From Sarocladium kiliense (lineage: Eukaryota > Ascomycota > Sordariomycetes > Hypocreales > Sarocladiaceae), in assembly GCA_030734395.1 (NCBI GenBank), contig JAUZTG010000041.1:1860001-1924000 (forward strand): 64,000 bases of DNA, in the 5' to 3' direction. This document shows positions 12,919 to 23,053 of this stretch, in pieces. Positions within the stretch are counted from its first letter, which is position 1; every line of letters begins with the position of its first letter. The notes beneath the pieces were generated by a model that was not told the DNA's origin, made no database searches, and saw only the letters and a list, made by a program, of their open reading frames with translations. The translations under genes were made by a program, and so were the position numbers.

Positions 12919-14493
12919 TTAATGTGCGTGTGTGCTCTCACCCTGCTTGGGTGTTATGCCAGCTCTGGTGCAAGCAAGACCCCTAACGTTTCTGACTTCC
13001 CATTCGAACTCTTTCAGTGCCCGGATCTCTGATGAGAAGAACAAAAGGGCCATCAGTCCATCAATGACGCCAGTCACCAGTCCCAGACTACCGATCAACA
13101 ACAGAATAAAGTCGACGAAGTTCGCAGGGCTGAACCATACAGCAACGAGACAGCCTATCCACACGGCCACTGCGATGTAGAAGTGCACACCACGCCAGTA
13201 CCGTTGCTGGATTTCACGTGCCTTGTACCGCTCAATGAATGGGAGAATCTCATCGCAGAGGGTGATTGTAGCAGCAGGATCGGGGTGTGGCTGTTCGAAG
13301 ATGGCTTTGACGTGGCGGAGCTGGGCGTCGTAGTCGGCAATTGGGTGGCTTGGTGAAGGGTCCGCTGGTGGTGAAGATGGAGGCTGAGATGTTGGTGAGG
13401 GGACGGGATGGAGGGCGAGGGTGGCTTGGACGGCGAAGTGGTCCGAGAGGGAGACGTGGAGGTCGGTGTGGCGGTCTACCAGGGCGACTTGGGCGGATTT
13501 GACGACCCAGGCTTTGTCGGAGGTGAGGTCGCCGTTTGAGGCGAAGATGTAGTCCAGTCTTTTGCCCTTTGGATCTTCCTGGTCCGGTCTCACAGGCACA
13601 AGCTCCCCCTTCATCAACCTCTTCTGGTCCTTCTTACTAAACCGCCAAGTATTGTACGAACCATCACTCGTGGTACCGTTCTCTCTCAGGTTAAATTGCG
13701 CTGAGGGGACCGGTCTCCCACGCTCACGCTCGGGCGATGACAAAGCTGCGCCGAGGGAGGAGTCTGGATGGAGGACGCGCCAGGTGTCGAGGACGGGACT
13801 GCGCTCGGTGATGATGCGGTGGGGGATGGAGAGGGGGGTGCTGTTGAAGTCGCCGAGGGCGAGGGTGAGGTGGCCCAGGGAGGCGGAGGTGGAGAGGAGT
13901 TTGGAGAGTTCCCAGGTTTGGGCGATGCGGTGACAGGTGTAGGAGTCTTCCTTGTCGCCTGAGTAAGGGGCGTGTGTCTGTATGGAGATGTTAGTAAGGG
14001 TGGCTGTATGTGGTAAAGGGGTTGAGGTTGGAGGGTTACTCACATGAGTGTTAAAGACGTCAACAATATCCTTCTTCCCCGGGCCTATTCTTATGCTTGC
14101 CCTAGCAATCCCTTTCCCGACATACCAATCCCCCCTGAAGAACGCCGTCGGCCTCCCATTCAAAGGATATCCGATCATCGAGCTCTCCTCAATCGGCCAG
14201 CGACTCAAAATCACCAACCCTCCACCAAACGCGCCACTGTGATAGAACTTCCCATACGGCAGAATCTGCCGCGTCGCCTCCCGGATGTTCCGGTAGTCAT
14301 CTTGCACCCAGCATTCCTGTAGACAGACGATGTCCGGTACAGGTGAGAGGAGAGGGATCTGCCGTCCGATCTCACGGAGGCGTTCGGTGCGGAGCTTGGA
14401 GATGTGGAGGAGGCCCCAGCAGTTGAGGGTGAGGAGGTTGAGCTCGTGGGGGAGGTGGGTTGTCGAGCTACGCGAAGGGTCTAATTCGGCCAT
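12919..14493 (-). CDS. ISC1: Inositol phosphosphingolipid phospholipase C (neutral sphingomyelinase family)
   Basis: Hydrolyses the phosphate head group from inositol phosphosphingolipids (or sphingomyelin) to release ceramide, at ER and mitochondrial membranes. Exons 14493-14044 and 13977-12919 give 502 aa, close to yeast Isc1. The endonuclease/exonuclease/phosphatase fold is clear: LNCWGL near the start, LQECW (metal-binding Glu), FNTHTHAPY across the exon join, GDFNSTPL, and SDHFAVQA with the catalytic His. Two transmembrane helices follow near residues 395-445 (FYIAVAVWIGCLVAVW and FILLLIGSLGLVTGVI), as in Isc1. The 66-nt intron (14043-13978, GTGAGT to ACAG) has no stop and is a multiple of three; retention would insert 22 residues into the NTHTH active-site motif. 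The start at 14493 (MAELDPS) is preferred over an in-frame upstream extension lacking conservation. Confidence 0.9.
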   Translation of the reverse strand: MAELDPSRSSTTHLPHELNLLTLNCWGLLHISKLRTERLREIGRQIPLLSPVPDIVCLQECWVQDDYRNIREATRQILPYGKFYHSGAFGGGLVILSRWPIEESSMIGYPLNGRPTAFFRGDWYVGKGIARASIRIGPGKKDIVDVFNTHVSNPPTSTPLPHTATLTNISIQTHAPYSGDKEDSYTCHRIAQTWELSKLLSTSASLGHLTLALGDFNSTPLSIPHRIITERSPVLDTWRVLHPDSSLGAALSSPERERGRPVPSAQFNLRENGTTSDGSYNTWRFSKKDQKRLMKGELVPVRPDQEDPKGKRLDYIFASNGDLTSDKAWVVKSAQVALVDRHTDLHVSLSDHFAVQATLALHPVPSPTSQPPSSPPADPSPSHPIADYDAQLRHVKAIFEQPHPDPAATITLCDEILPFIERYKAREIQQRYWRGVHFYIAVAVWIGCLVAVWFSPANFVDFILLLIGSLGLVTGVIDGLMALLFFSSEIRALKEFEWEVRNVRGLACTRAGITPKQGESTHAH

Positions 14494-15367
14494 TGTCGCC
14501 TTCCTTGAAGCGTCGAGGGCAGTAAAGGGCCTCGAAATTGCAAGGGTTCTAAGGTTTGACGGCACGGTGGTAGGTGAGTGAGGGTAAGATGTGGTGAGGT
14601 TAGAAAGGGGAGCGCGGCCATCTCGTCCATAGCGTTTACCCTGCAACAGCACACAGCCCAACGAAACCTTACTTCCAGCTGCTACGTCAGCGTCCGTATC
14701 TTGGGGTTTTTTTTAAAAAAAAAAAAAAAAAAAAAAGTACTCGAGCTGTGTGAGAGTATCTATGTTGTCTTCTTTGATGAGTACAACATGGTCTTTCTTC
14801 ACTCCGGTTGGTGGCGAGGTTGCAAGGGATTCAAGTCTCTGGGATAGAGAATCTGCCGAAGTTTTTCATCTGAAGATGACATCCACGCCCGATAGAAGAA
14901 GCCCAACGTTCAATTAAAACTCAATATTTGCAGCAAGCCAGTAGTCGATTCGCCTCGTGCGAACGAGAGGAGTCTTAACTGTAAGAGTCCACTCTGCTGT
15001 ATCAAGGCAAGCGTCAAGCTCCTAAGATGCCTTTCCTTGACCCTACTGCTAAAAGTCACATCCATGACCCGGTCACGCCCTGACGAACAATCTCTCCTTT
15101 TATGGCCCATGCCCAATATAACTCCGCCCTACTAATCTTCATATCTCCTTTACATATTTCCCAGAATCTCGCTGCGCGCTTCCTCATGTGGGAAGGAAGG
15201 ATCAGCTAGGCGTTGGCATGCCGTTGCCGTGTCGAAAACATCAGCAAGTAACTGGACAGGCGGGGTCGAAACTTAAGCCAAGATCAACTCCTGCCCCTGG
15301 CCTACCGGAATAGCCAGCACATGGGGCATGTAGTCGAAAGGCGTCAAACGCCCATGAGAAACCGCAT
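14494..15367. other. Intergenic upstream of ISC1, with T8A23 tract
   Basis: Holds the promoter of the minus-strand phospholipase gene and the 3' end of the KH gene, also on the minus strand. A run of 8 T followed by 23 A lies at 14707-14737, a nucleosome-excluding type of tract in fungal promoters. No ORF of interest. Confidence 0.5.
14707..14737. repeat. T8A23 homopolymer tract
   Basis: Eight T followed by 23 A, about 215 bases upstream of the ISC1 start. Such tracts are length-unstable and difficult to sequence, so the exact count is uncertain. A role in keeping the promoter open is inference. Confidence 0.8.
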
Positions 15368-16893
15368 CTAGACACGGTGCTTTTCCGATTCTATATATGT
15401 TCGTTAGTCATCTTGAACGCTGATTGAAGCACGTCATTGAACTCACCAAGTCGGGAGTACAGCATATACAGAGCCATGCGGTTGCATTCCTCAGTACCAG
15501 TAATTGTTACCAAGCGCTCGTTGCTATTGTCTTGAGGCTCGTTGATCTTGATCACACTGCCGCTCAGCTGGCGTATCTCGTTGATCTTCTGGCCACCCTT
15601 GCCAATAATGGCGCCAACCATGTCGTTGGGGATGAAGATCTGCTGAGTGATCGGGCCGCCAGGCATGCCCGGCTGGATCTGCTGGCCCTGTGGACCGCCG
15701 TGCGGCTGTTGACCAGCATGTGGGGGCATGTGCTGCTGAGGCTGGGCATGCGGTCCAGCACCATACGCGGGCTGCTGTCCACCGTAATGCATGGGCATCG
15801 CAGGGTTGGGCTGGGCGGCGGCATGGGGATACTGCTGAGCATACGGACCAGGCTGCATTGGAGGGCCACGGCGATCCTGGTAGTGACGGCCATAGTTCTC
15901 ACCACGTCCGTAATGGCCGGACGCAGGCTGTGGGGAATAAGGGACCACCTGCAATCCTCCCGGAACTGACCCAGCAGGTGCACCGCTGCGAGTGGCGTAG
16001 GCAGAAGCAGCTGGGCCGCCAAAGCGCTCATTGAGCTGCTCAAGCAGCGTGCTTCCCACGTAGTAAGTAGCAATATGAACGGCATCGGCGACGCCCATAA
16101 CGACCAGAGACCGTTCACTTGACATGGGAAGAGGTGAATCAGAAGCATTCAAACGCGCGCCAGACGCCTCCTGAATCTCCCGGATTCGAGCACCGCCCTT
16201 ACCAATAATTGAACCAATCAGGATGTGGGGAATAAGAAGACGCAGAGGATACGTCTTCGATGAAGCTGTCGAAGCTTCCGTAAGCGGCTCGTTGTTCAGA
16301 GTTCGGATGATGAGGCCGAATGCCTAAGTCAAGTCAGCAAACGGTTAATGAATATCCGAGCATATTTGGGGTCTCACCTTCGCGACAGCATCGACGATGC
16401 CGCTCACAGTCAGAATGCGCTCAACGGCGCCTTTCTGGTAATCGCTGACGGTGCACTTGGCGTTGGACATTTTCCGAATGTTAGACACATTCTCACCTCC
16501 CTTACCGATGATAGTGGCGGCTTCTGGGCTGGAGATAACAGCACGAATGTGGATCCAGGAAGCCTCATCGTGCGCACTGGCTGAGTTGATAGCTGTTGCA
16601 GAAGTTGACGCGACGGTGGCAGCAGCAGCAGCAGGATCGGCAGCGCCAGTTGCGGCACCAGCTTCGGCCTGCTCAGTGGACGGTCCGCTAGCACTCTCGT
16701 CACCGTTGGCCTCGGCGGCCTTCTCAGCCTCTTCGGCGGGCTCTTCGGCTACCTCGACTTCCTCGTCGGTTCGGAGAACCTTGTCGAGAGCAGGTCTCTT
16801 GGCTTCTGGTTGATCGGTCGCGCGAGATGGGGAAGACGCCTCCTCGAGCGGTCGCTTCGTCGACTGGGTAGGTTGTGGTGGTGAGGCAGACAT
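15368..16893 (-). CDS. Triple-KH-domain RNA-binding protein (Rnc1/Pbp2 type)
   Basis: Predicted poly(C)-binding-type RNA-binding protein that would bind mRNAs through three KH folds. Exons 16893-16378, 16323-15447 and 15390-15368 give 471 aa. An Ala/Glu-rich N terminus precedes KH1 (about residues 110-172). KH2 follows at about 197-265 and KH3 at about 392-460. Each has an intact GxxG loop inside the sequence IIGKGG. Between KH2 and KH3 is a disordered Gln/Pro/Gly/His/Tyr-rich linker of about 110 residues, typical of proteins that join RNA granules. The final exon codes only ESEKHRV and the stop; it was chosen because the ORF otherwise reads into a GTGAGT donor. The nearest characterised relatives are fission yeast Rnc1 and budding yeast Pbp2/Hek2. 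The target RNAs are unknown. Confidence 0.9.
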
Positions 16894-18026
16894 TATGTCG
16901 CTATAGTACTTCACAGGTTTTTGAAGCCGGTTGAGAAAATTGTAGTTCGTGGCGAAAGGCCAGATATTTCTATTTCGTCTGTATCTACACGCAGGGGGTT
17001 TTCGAAGGAAAACGTGCTGGTGTAGTGACTTGGGTCGCTGGGATCGGAACTTTGGGCAGGCTCGTGAAGGAAAGTGCCGCAGAGGGTTCGTGCTGGAGAG
17101 AGATGCAATGAAGGACGTGAGACTGGGACTGGTGCTTCGATCCACAGAGGTAGGTACTCGCTCCAGGAATTGGGATAGGGAGGCGATTCGGTGCCAGGGA
17201 AACCCAAGTTAAAACCTTTGAGGGTTATATGTAGGGTGAAAGGACGGTGGGAGTCTTGGGAGTCGGAGGAGGACGGTGAAGCGATCGCGAGAAGGTGGAA
17301 GATCTCGAGAGGAAGCAGAAGGAAGAGGCAGTGCTCAACTCAAACCTTTAGACTGCACACTTGACAGTCGAAAGGACCTAGTTCGCGAACAAGGTCGAGA
17401 AGCTCTTCTCGTCGATGGCACTTGGTGAGAAGTGCGGCAAAGAAGTCCTGCTTCGGCAATGGTGATGCGTGTCGGATCGCACTAGGACAGCTCCAGAAAC
17501 CCAGAGACGGAGAAAAGGCGTGCGCGCAACAGGAACGAGTCAGAGGTCGATCGCAGAAGCGAAATGGCCAACAAAACGCAGCGATTAGGCGATGGCAATA
17601 TGAGGACGACCGGCGACTGTAACGGGGGCAGGAGTCGAGGGGGGAGGATAGGGAATGAGGATGGATGGGGTTGATGAAAGGAGGAAGTTTGGGACGAGTT
17701 TCGGAGATGGATGCTGGTCGCGCAATAGTGTCGCCTGTGGTGGCCAGTGGTGTGAGCCGGAAGGAGCGAGCTCTGTGGCAAGCCACACAGCTGCTTCCGA
17801 AAGTGAGGCGCACGGACCACCTAAGTCACGTGCATTGGTGATCCGGGGAAGCTGCCGCCACAGCGCGACTCGGTGCACTCCATCGACGCGCCGCAGGACT
17901 GTTTCAGTGCCTGGTCGTGGCTTTCAGCGTACGCAACAGCATTTTGCTCAAGTCTGCCAGTACGATCAGGATAGTTGATGAGCATTCTGATTCTGGTTGA
18001 CTTGAGGGTATTTTGTCCCTGCAAAC
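16894..18026. other. Divergent promoter region between KH and CENP-K genes
   Basis: About 1.1 kb between two genes transcribed away from each other. Several 60-150 codon ORFs overlap on both strands, but none resembles a known family or has consistent splicing. An ACGCGC motif lies at 17886-17891, about 136 bases before the plus-strand start. Confidence 0.5.
17886..17891 (+). promoter_or_regulatory. Weak MCB-like motif (ACGCGC)
   Basis: ACGCGC, one base from the MCB/MBF consensus ACGCGT, 136 bases upstream of the probable CENP-K start. It is noted because perfect MCB sites occur before the neighbouring dUTPase and PCNA genes. Taken alone it is weak. Confidence 0.25.
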
Positions 18027-19056
18027 ATGGACACTCGACCTGATGATCCGGACGCAAGGCAACACGCGATTGCAATTGAGTATACTCTCAAAGAGTTGCA
18101 GAAAAACGTCGCAGAGCATGAGAGAAAGCTCGAAAAGGTTTGGCCCATGATTCAAACATCGAACACCGTTGATCAGGGCTTACATGTGTACATAGATTCG
18201 ATCTGCAAAAGAGGAACCTCTGCTGTCAAGCATAGCTCAGACCAGGCTTCTCACAGCGGCCTTCGAAGATGAAGCTGAATCTGAACCCTTTCTACCATTT
18301 CCTAATTCCATACTTCCCGCGCTATTAGCTTTACGGAAGACGCACAAGACGATTCAAGAGTCCAGACAGTATTTGTCGGAGCAGCAGTCCACAATCGATC
18401 AAAGAAAGCGGGAATTGGACTCCGACCGAGCCAATCTCAAGGATCAGAAACTCTTGACCGAGGCCCTCAATGCCCGTATCACTGCTTTGCAAGACGAACT
18501 TGACGCAAAGGCAGATCTAACACCTCAAGACGCGGCTAGGGAGAAGATTGATGAGCTTAAAAAGAAGAAGAAATACTACGACAGGGAAACGAGTAGGCTG
18601 ATGAAGTCGCTGATGGCTTTTATCACCGAACATCTTGCTGCTCAGTTGGCAGCAGAAGAGCTGGGCGGTCCTGTTGTAGGAGATCTCATGGAAATTGATT
18701 CAAAGGACCTCGCTGGAGGTTTCAACGCGCAGGGAAAGCTGAAGAAGACGAAAGGTAGCCTGGATGACGACAAGCGTCAGCGCCGGCTGGACGAGATCTG
18801 GGGTCACGTCGAGGGAGGTGCTAGCGCTGGCCAGAGCGACGAGGCATCCGCGGCCGGTCTGGAGATGAGAGAGCTGACAGAAGCTTTGCTGAATCAGCTT
18901 GCAGAGGCCAAGGGCGACATTTCAGCTTCATACGTGACCCTAACGAGGGAGTCTGCGGCAGCTCGATTCCTAGTGAGATCGAAGGTGGCACAGTTCCACC
19001 CGAAAGACGCGATGAGGTTGCGATTGCTGGAATTCGGGAGAGACCTAGATCCTTGA
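18027..19056 (+). CDS. Probable CENP-K/Sim4-like inner kinetochore protein
   Basis: Exons 18027-18137 and 18196-19056 give 323 aa. The 58-nt intron has a GTTTGG donor and a CATAG acceptor. It is needed to join MDTRPDD...KLEK to IRSAKEEPLLSSIAQTR, because the unspliced frame soon stops. The middle of the protein (about residues 80-165) is strongly heptad-like (coiled coil), starting LPALLALRKTHKTIQESRQ and followed by a basic DELKKKKKYYDRE patch. The C-terminal part carries KLKKTKGSLDDDKRQRRLDEIWG and a helical tail. Length, coiled-coil position and the LLALR segment fit the CENP-K family, a CCAN subunit linking CENP-A chromatin to the outer kinetochore. I assign this from memory of the family, so another coiled-coil chromosome protein is possible. 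It lies 435 bases upstream of dUTPase on the same strand. Confidence 0.62.
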
Positions 19057-19491
19057 GCTTCAATTGCAATTCTTGACTCGATCCTTGGCTTGGTTGTGGA
19101 ATTGCTTTATAATGCGATATTGACAGATGAGTGAGGCTGGGATATAGCACTGATTTGATATGCTTGTTAAGGGTCGAGAGCCCGGTTCGGCATGCTTAAC
19201 AATGAGAAGAAAAACCTTTCCGAAATTTGCCTTGCCCTTTGTCTCGCCATCATTGTATTGCTCCATCAATGTTTTACCGGTCGCATCTGAAGGGGCCAGT
19301 TTTTTCATCCCTTCAAGGCTCAGCTAGGAACCGCTTAACACGATCGACGCGTCTCCTAGCCCCGCGTCGCGTCACCGCCCTTTCTGCCATCCCACCTTTA
19401 AGGTACCATTTCCTCTAAACCACCACCACCCACTGCCATTGATCTCACTCGACCCAATTGAAGCTTTCTACGAACCTCATACTTTCTCAGA
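19057..19491. other. Intergenic with dUTPase promoter
   Basis: Short region between two plus-strand genes. Besides the MCB site at 19347-19352 it contains further CGCGT-type sequence near 19362-19371. No ORF of note. Confidence 0.5.
19347..19352 (+). promoter_or_regulatory. MCB element (ACGCGT) of dUTPase
   Basis: Perfect ACGCGT palindrome 140 bases upstream of the dUTPase start, with CGCGTCGCGT close by. In yeasts the MBF complex (Mbp1/Swi6, or Res/Cdc10) binds ACGCGT to drive G1/S transcription of DNA-synthesis genes, and dUTPase is a suitable target. Confidence 0.6.
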
Positions 19492-20104
19492 ATGTCCACC
19501 GTCCCCGAACTGGCAAACAACACCTCCAACAACGTCTCTTCACCACCTGCCAAGCGCGTCAAGACCACCAACGGAGACTCTTCCGCCGACAAAATGGAGA
19601 CTGCCCCGCCGCTGCTCATCAAGAAGCTCTCTGACAAGGCGCGTCTGCCCACACGAGGCAGTGCCTTTGCTGCTGGCTACGATATCTATGCTGCGAAGGA
19701 GACTACCATTCCTGCGCGTGGCAAGGTTCTTGTCGATACCGATATCAGCATTGCTGTTCCCGCGGGTACTTGTAAGTCAAAAAAGACCTGCCAACTCGAC
19801 CTTCGCTCATGATGAGGCGTCAATGGCTAATCGCTCATACCCAGACGGCCGCATTGCCCCTCGCTCTGGCTTGGCATCTAAGAATTTTATTGACACTGGC
19901 GCTGGCGTTATCGACGCCGACTACCGGGGTCAAGTCAAGGTCCTCCTTTTCAACCACGCCGAGACCGATTTTGAGATCAAGGAGGGCGACCGCATTGCAC
20001 AGCTGATCATCGAGCGCATCTACACCCCTGAGGTCGTTGAGGTGCAGGAGCTCGAGGAGAGCGTGAGGGGTGCTGGTGGCTTTGGCAGCACTGGCGCCAA
20101 CTGA
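19492..20104 (+). CDS. DUT1: dUTP pyrophosphatase (dUTPase)
   Basis: Hydrolyses dUTP to dUMP and pyrophosphate, keeping uracil out of DNA and supplying thymidylate synthesis; works as a trimer. Exons 19492-19771 and 19845-20104 give 179 aa. All five trimeric dUTPase motifs are present: AAGYDIYA (I), GRIAPRSGLA (II, restored by the splice), GAGVIDADYRG with the catalytic Asp (III), RIAQLIIERI (IV) and the C-terminal P-loop-like RGAGGFGS (V). An N-terminal 50-residue Ser/Asn-rich extension contains PAKRVKT, a possible nuclear localisation signal. No lesion seen. Confidence 0.96.
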
Positions 20105-20251
20105 ACGAAGATAGACTTGTGATGAACAATTGGGACCATAAAAGAGCCTTGAAATGATAGAGGACGAAAAGGCAGATAGCCAAATCTACGACTTTGATGA
20201 TTACGGAATGTCTTAATGCTGATGTACCCCCCTCCAGTCTATATGAATGTG

Positions 20252-21526
20252 CTAGTCCAGTGCCACAACCTCAAATTGCACCTCCGGCGCCTGCAGACAG
20301 CTTAGATTCCTCACCAGTTGCAGCTCCGCCGCCTTGCTCTTCACCAAATGCGCTCTCTTCTCATCAAGCTTGCCTTCCTCCCCAATCTCCTTCTCAGTCC
20401 TTTCCACCACCCTAGCCATTCCCTCCGCTGTCCTGGCTAGTACCTCATGCATGCTCGCTAGGACTTTCCTTGCAGCCTTAGCCAGAGGCAAGTCAGTTGA
20501 TGTCACGTCGTCGTCACTGAGCCAGCTCGCGCGATCGGAAAGTCCGGCTTCGCCAACGGCCTCGCGAAGGCGCACAACCATCAGAGCACCGAACATATCG
20601 CCAGTGCCGCTGAAGTAGCACTTGATGGCTGGGAAGACGATCTTGAATAGGCGGGCTTTTCCCGTGGACGTCATTGTAGAGCCTACTACTGAGAGGTGGG
20701 ATTCAGGGGCAGAGAGGGTGACGGATGTAATGACGACGTGAGGTATTTGGTATTTGTCATGAAGGGCTTGGATGGCCTGGGTCAGAGACTTGAGATCATT
20801 GATCTTGACCTCAGACAGTTGCCTACGACGAGCGACAGTTAGCTTCCCTTCCCGCTCTCGGATGACCATTGGTTCTGGTAACTTACTCTGCCTCGAACTG
20901 ATTTGGAAGGATGAGATCAGCGTACGGAACCAAGGCCTTGTAAGCAGGCACCACCTCGTCCGCAACGTATAGCCTCCCATTGTCGCCCATCACCGGATCA
21001 AGAACCCAGAAGAAGCGTCCTGGCGAACTCTGGTACTTCTCCTTGAGTTCCTTGGCGATCTTGCCCACTGCCGCAACAGCTTCCGCGCCGGGGATGTATC
21101 CAGAAAGCATCATGTCGAAATCATCAAGATAGGACTGTCTTAGGCCGTCGTAAAGATCTGTGATCTCCTGTGCCGTGGTTTTCGTGCCCTTGAACTGCCT
21201 GTAGCCTGTGTGATTACCTGTCGAGGGTACGAGTCAGCTTGTGCTGCTGGGCATGAGGACCTTCGTGAAGACTAACTGAACTGTACGGTGTTGAGAGCTG
21301 CGACATCGCATCCCAGCGCCTGTAACACGAAGACCGCGATCTTGTTGCCAACATATCTAGGAAATCGTTAGAGTCATTCATGGCATGAGAGGCACATGTA
21401 GCGTCTTACCCCGAGACAACCTAGAGGACACGATTAGCTACGATATCGAAGTATTGGATACGACAGGGTAATTCCTACATGGCTGGCAACGGCTAGGACG
21501 CGGGTATCTGGTATTGTTGGTGACAT
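20252..21526 (-). CDS. BUD16: Pyridoxal kinase
   Basis: Phosphorylates pyridoxal, pyridoxine and pyridoxamine to make the cofactor PLP (salvage pathway). Five exons: 21526-21479, 21420-21410, 21356-21277, 21217-20887 and 20822-20252, giving 346 aa. Exon 2 is only 11 nt. It completes the N-terminal signature VASHVVSGYVGNK, which cannot be read without it. Further landmarks are the NHTGY substrate segment at the start of exon 4, LDPVMGD, ADLILPNQFEAE, and YFSGTGDMFGA with the GTGD catalytic Asp and anion hole near the C-terminal third. It belongs to the ribokinase-like fold. The downstream end is only 147 bases from the convergent dUTPase stop. The symbol follows the yeast orthologue Bud16. Confidence 0.92.
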
Positions 21527-22137
21527 TGTACGTGCTGTGTCCGATCCGAGATTCCCTAAGAGAGTTCTTCGATTAAGTGCCAGCGGGGCACGGAGGGGTT
21601 TGCTGGATGTGAGAAAGATAACCGTACAGTCTGTAGTTGATAGGAACAGTACGAGCAGAAATAATTTCAGTAAGAGAGATCTTATGAGATGTTGTTATCA
21701 GTAAGGTGAGTAACTTTCGCTCGAGTCAACACAAGCCCCGGTGCTGGTGGCGCTTGACGAGCGAAAACGGCGACGATCTCGGCTTACGCTTGGGGCGTCA
21801 CCGCACCCCCACAACGTGCTTCTGTCAGGACAGGACAGGACACCAGCGGCAGTCACAGAACTAGCTCAAGTCTCACACAATCAAATAGCGAAGATAGCTT
21901 TGATCAAGTTGACCGATAAACACCGGCTGTTTGGCATTGCTACCGCAATTCAAATGTAGCGTAGAAGACGAAAGACACATGCAAATCTTGGGTCCCATAC
22001 TCCGCCTGCAACACAATATTCTGCCCTCTCTCTTTTTGGTGCTGAAAATACCCGCATTCCACAACCGCATATTCACTCCAAAACGCGTAAAGTCATTACC
22101 ATGCCCGAAAACTGTCCTTTTGAAGATGGAGATCACA
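21527..22137. other. Intergenic between pyridoxal kinase and PCNA
   Basis: Promoter of the pyridoxal kinase gene plus the 3' end of PCNA, both on the minus strand. Three GGACA units in tandem are seen near 21825-21841. No gene supported. Confidence 0.5.
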
Positions 22138-23053
22138 TCACTCCTCGTCACCAATCTATGCATGTCAATGTCAGTAAATATGAACCCGATAGGTGAAGAT
22201 GACCATCGAAGGAGGGAGGAACCCACCTTGGGTGCCAGGTAGAAGCGCAGGTAGCTGCTACCGGACAGGTTGTACTCGACGAGAAGAGGGACCTCGTTGG
22301 AGAGGCAGATCTTGACCTGGGTTGACAGAGCCGCAGCCTTGCAGAAGTTGACGAGGTACTTGAGGGAGAAGGTCAGAGAAACGGGCTCGGTCAGCTCAAT
22401 GTCGACGTTGAGCTCAGGCTTCTCGACGTTGGTGTGGCTGCGGAGTGTGACGGAGCCGTTGCCGATGTCTCCATTGCAAGCGAACTTGACGCCGTCTTTG
22501 GAGGCCTCGATGCTGACCGACTCAGACATGGCTGCCAGATCCGTGCAAATACGACGGAACTCAGCGGCGGGCATGGCAATAGTAGAAGCGTACTCGGTCT
22601 CGGGGATACCCAGGTGCTCCTGGTCAATGTCCATGAGCTTGAGGTCATACTCGCTGATGCGGTCGTTCTCGCTGCTCTCGAAGACGAGGTTCAGGACATC
22701 GGGAGCGTCCTCGGCCTTGAGGGTCAGGATGTCCTCGTTCTGGGCGGCGCGGAGAACCTTGGTGAGGGAGGTGAGGTTGACACCGAGCGCGATGTTGCGG
22801 TCGCATCGGTAGGGGGAGAAGCCCTCGGCCTTGAGCATCATGGAGACGAGGGCAACGTGGGAGTTGTCCATAGCTTGCAGCGCGATACCGGAGTCATTGC
22901 AGTCGAAGTTGCAGTCCTGAACGAGGTCCTTGATGGCATCGACAACCTGCACACGAGAAGGTCGGTGAGCGGAAAGAACGGGATGTAGTAGGGATTGGGA
23001 TTGGAGCGAACCTTCTTCAGGATGTTTGCCTGTTCCAAACGTGCCTCAAGCAT
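22138..23053 (-). CDS. POL30: Proliferating cell nuclear antigen (sliding clamp)
   Basis: Homotrimeric ring that tethers DNA polymerase delta/epsilon and repair factors to DNA in the nucleus. Exons 23053-23012, 22946-22227 and 22155-22138 give 259 aa, the standard PCNA length. The N-terminal exon encodes MLEARLEQANILKK, the large middle exon carries both clamp domains, and the 18-nt last exon encodes IGDEE and the stop. Key features are the LVQDCNFDC DNA-contact region, the interdomain connecting loop around MDIDQEHLGIPETEYAS, and the C-terminal LRFYLAPK tail that holds PIP-box partners. The acidic end is recovered only after splicing at 22226/22156. Upstream lie a perfect ACGCGT and two ACGCGC motifs, consistent with G1/S control. 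Confidence 0.97.
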
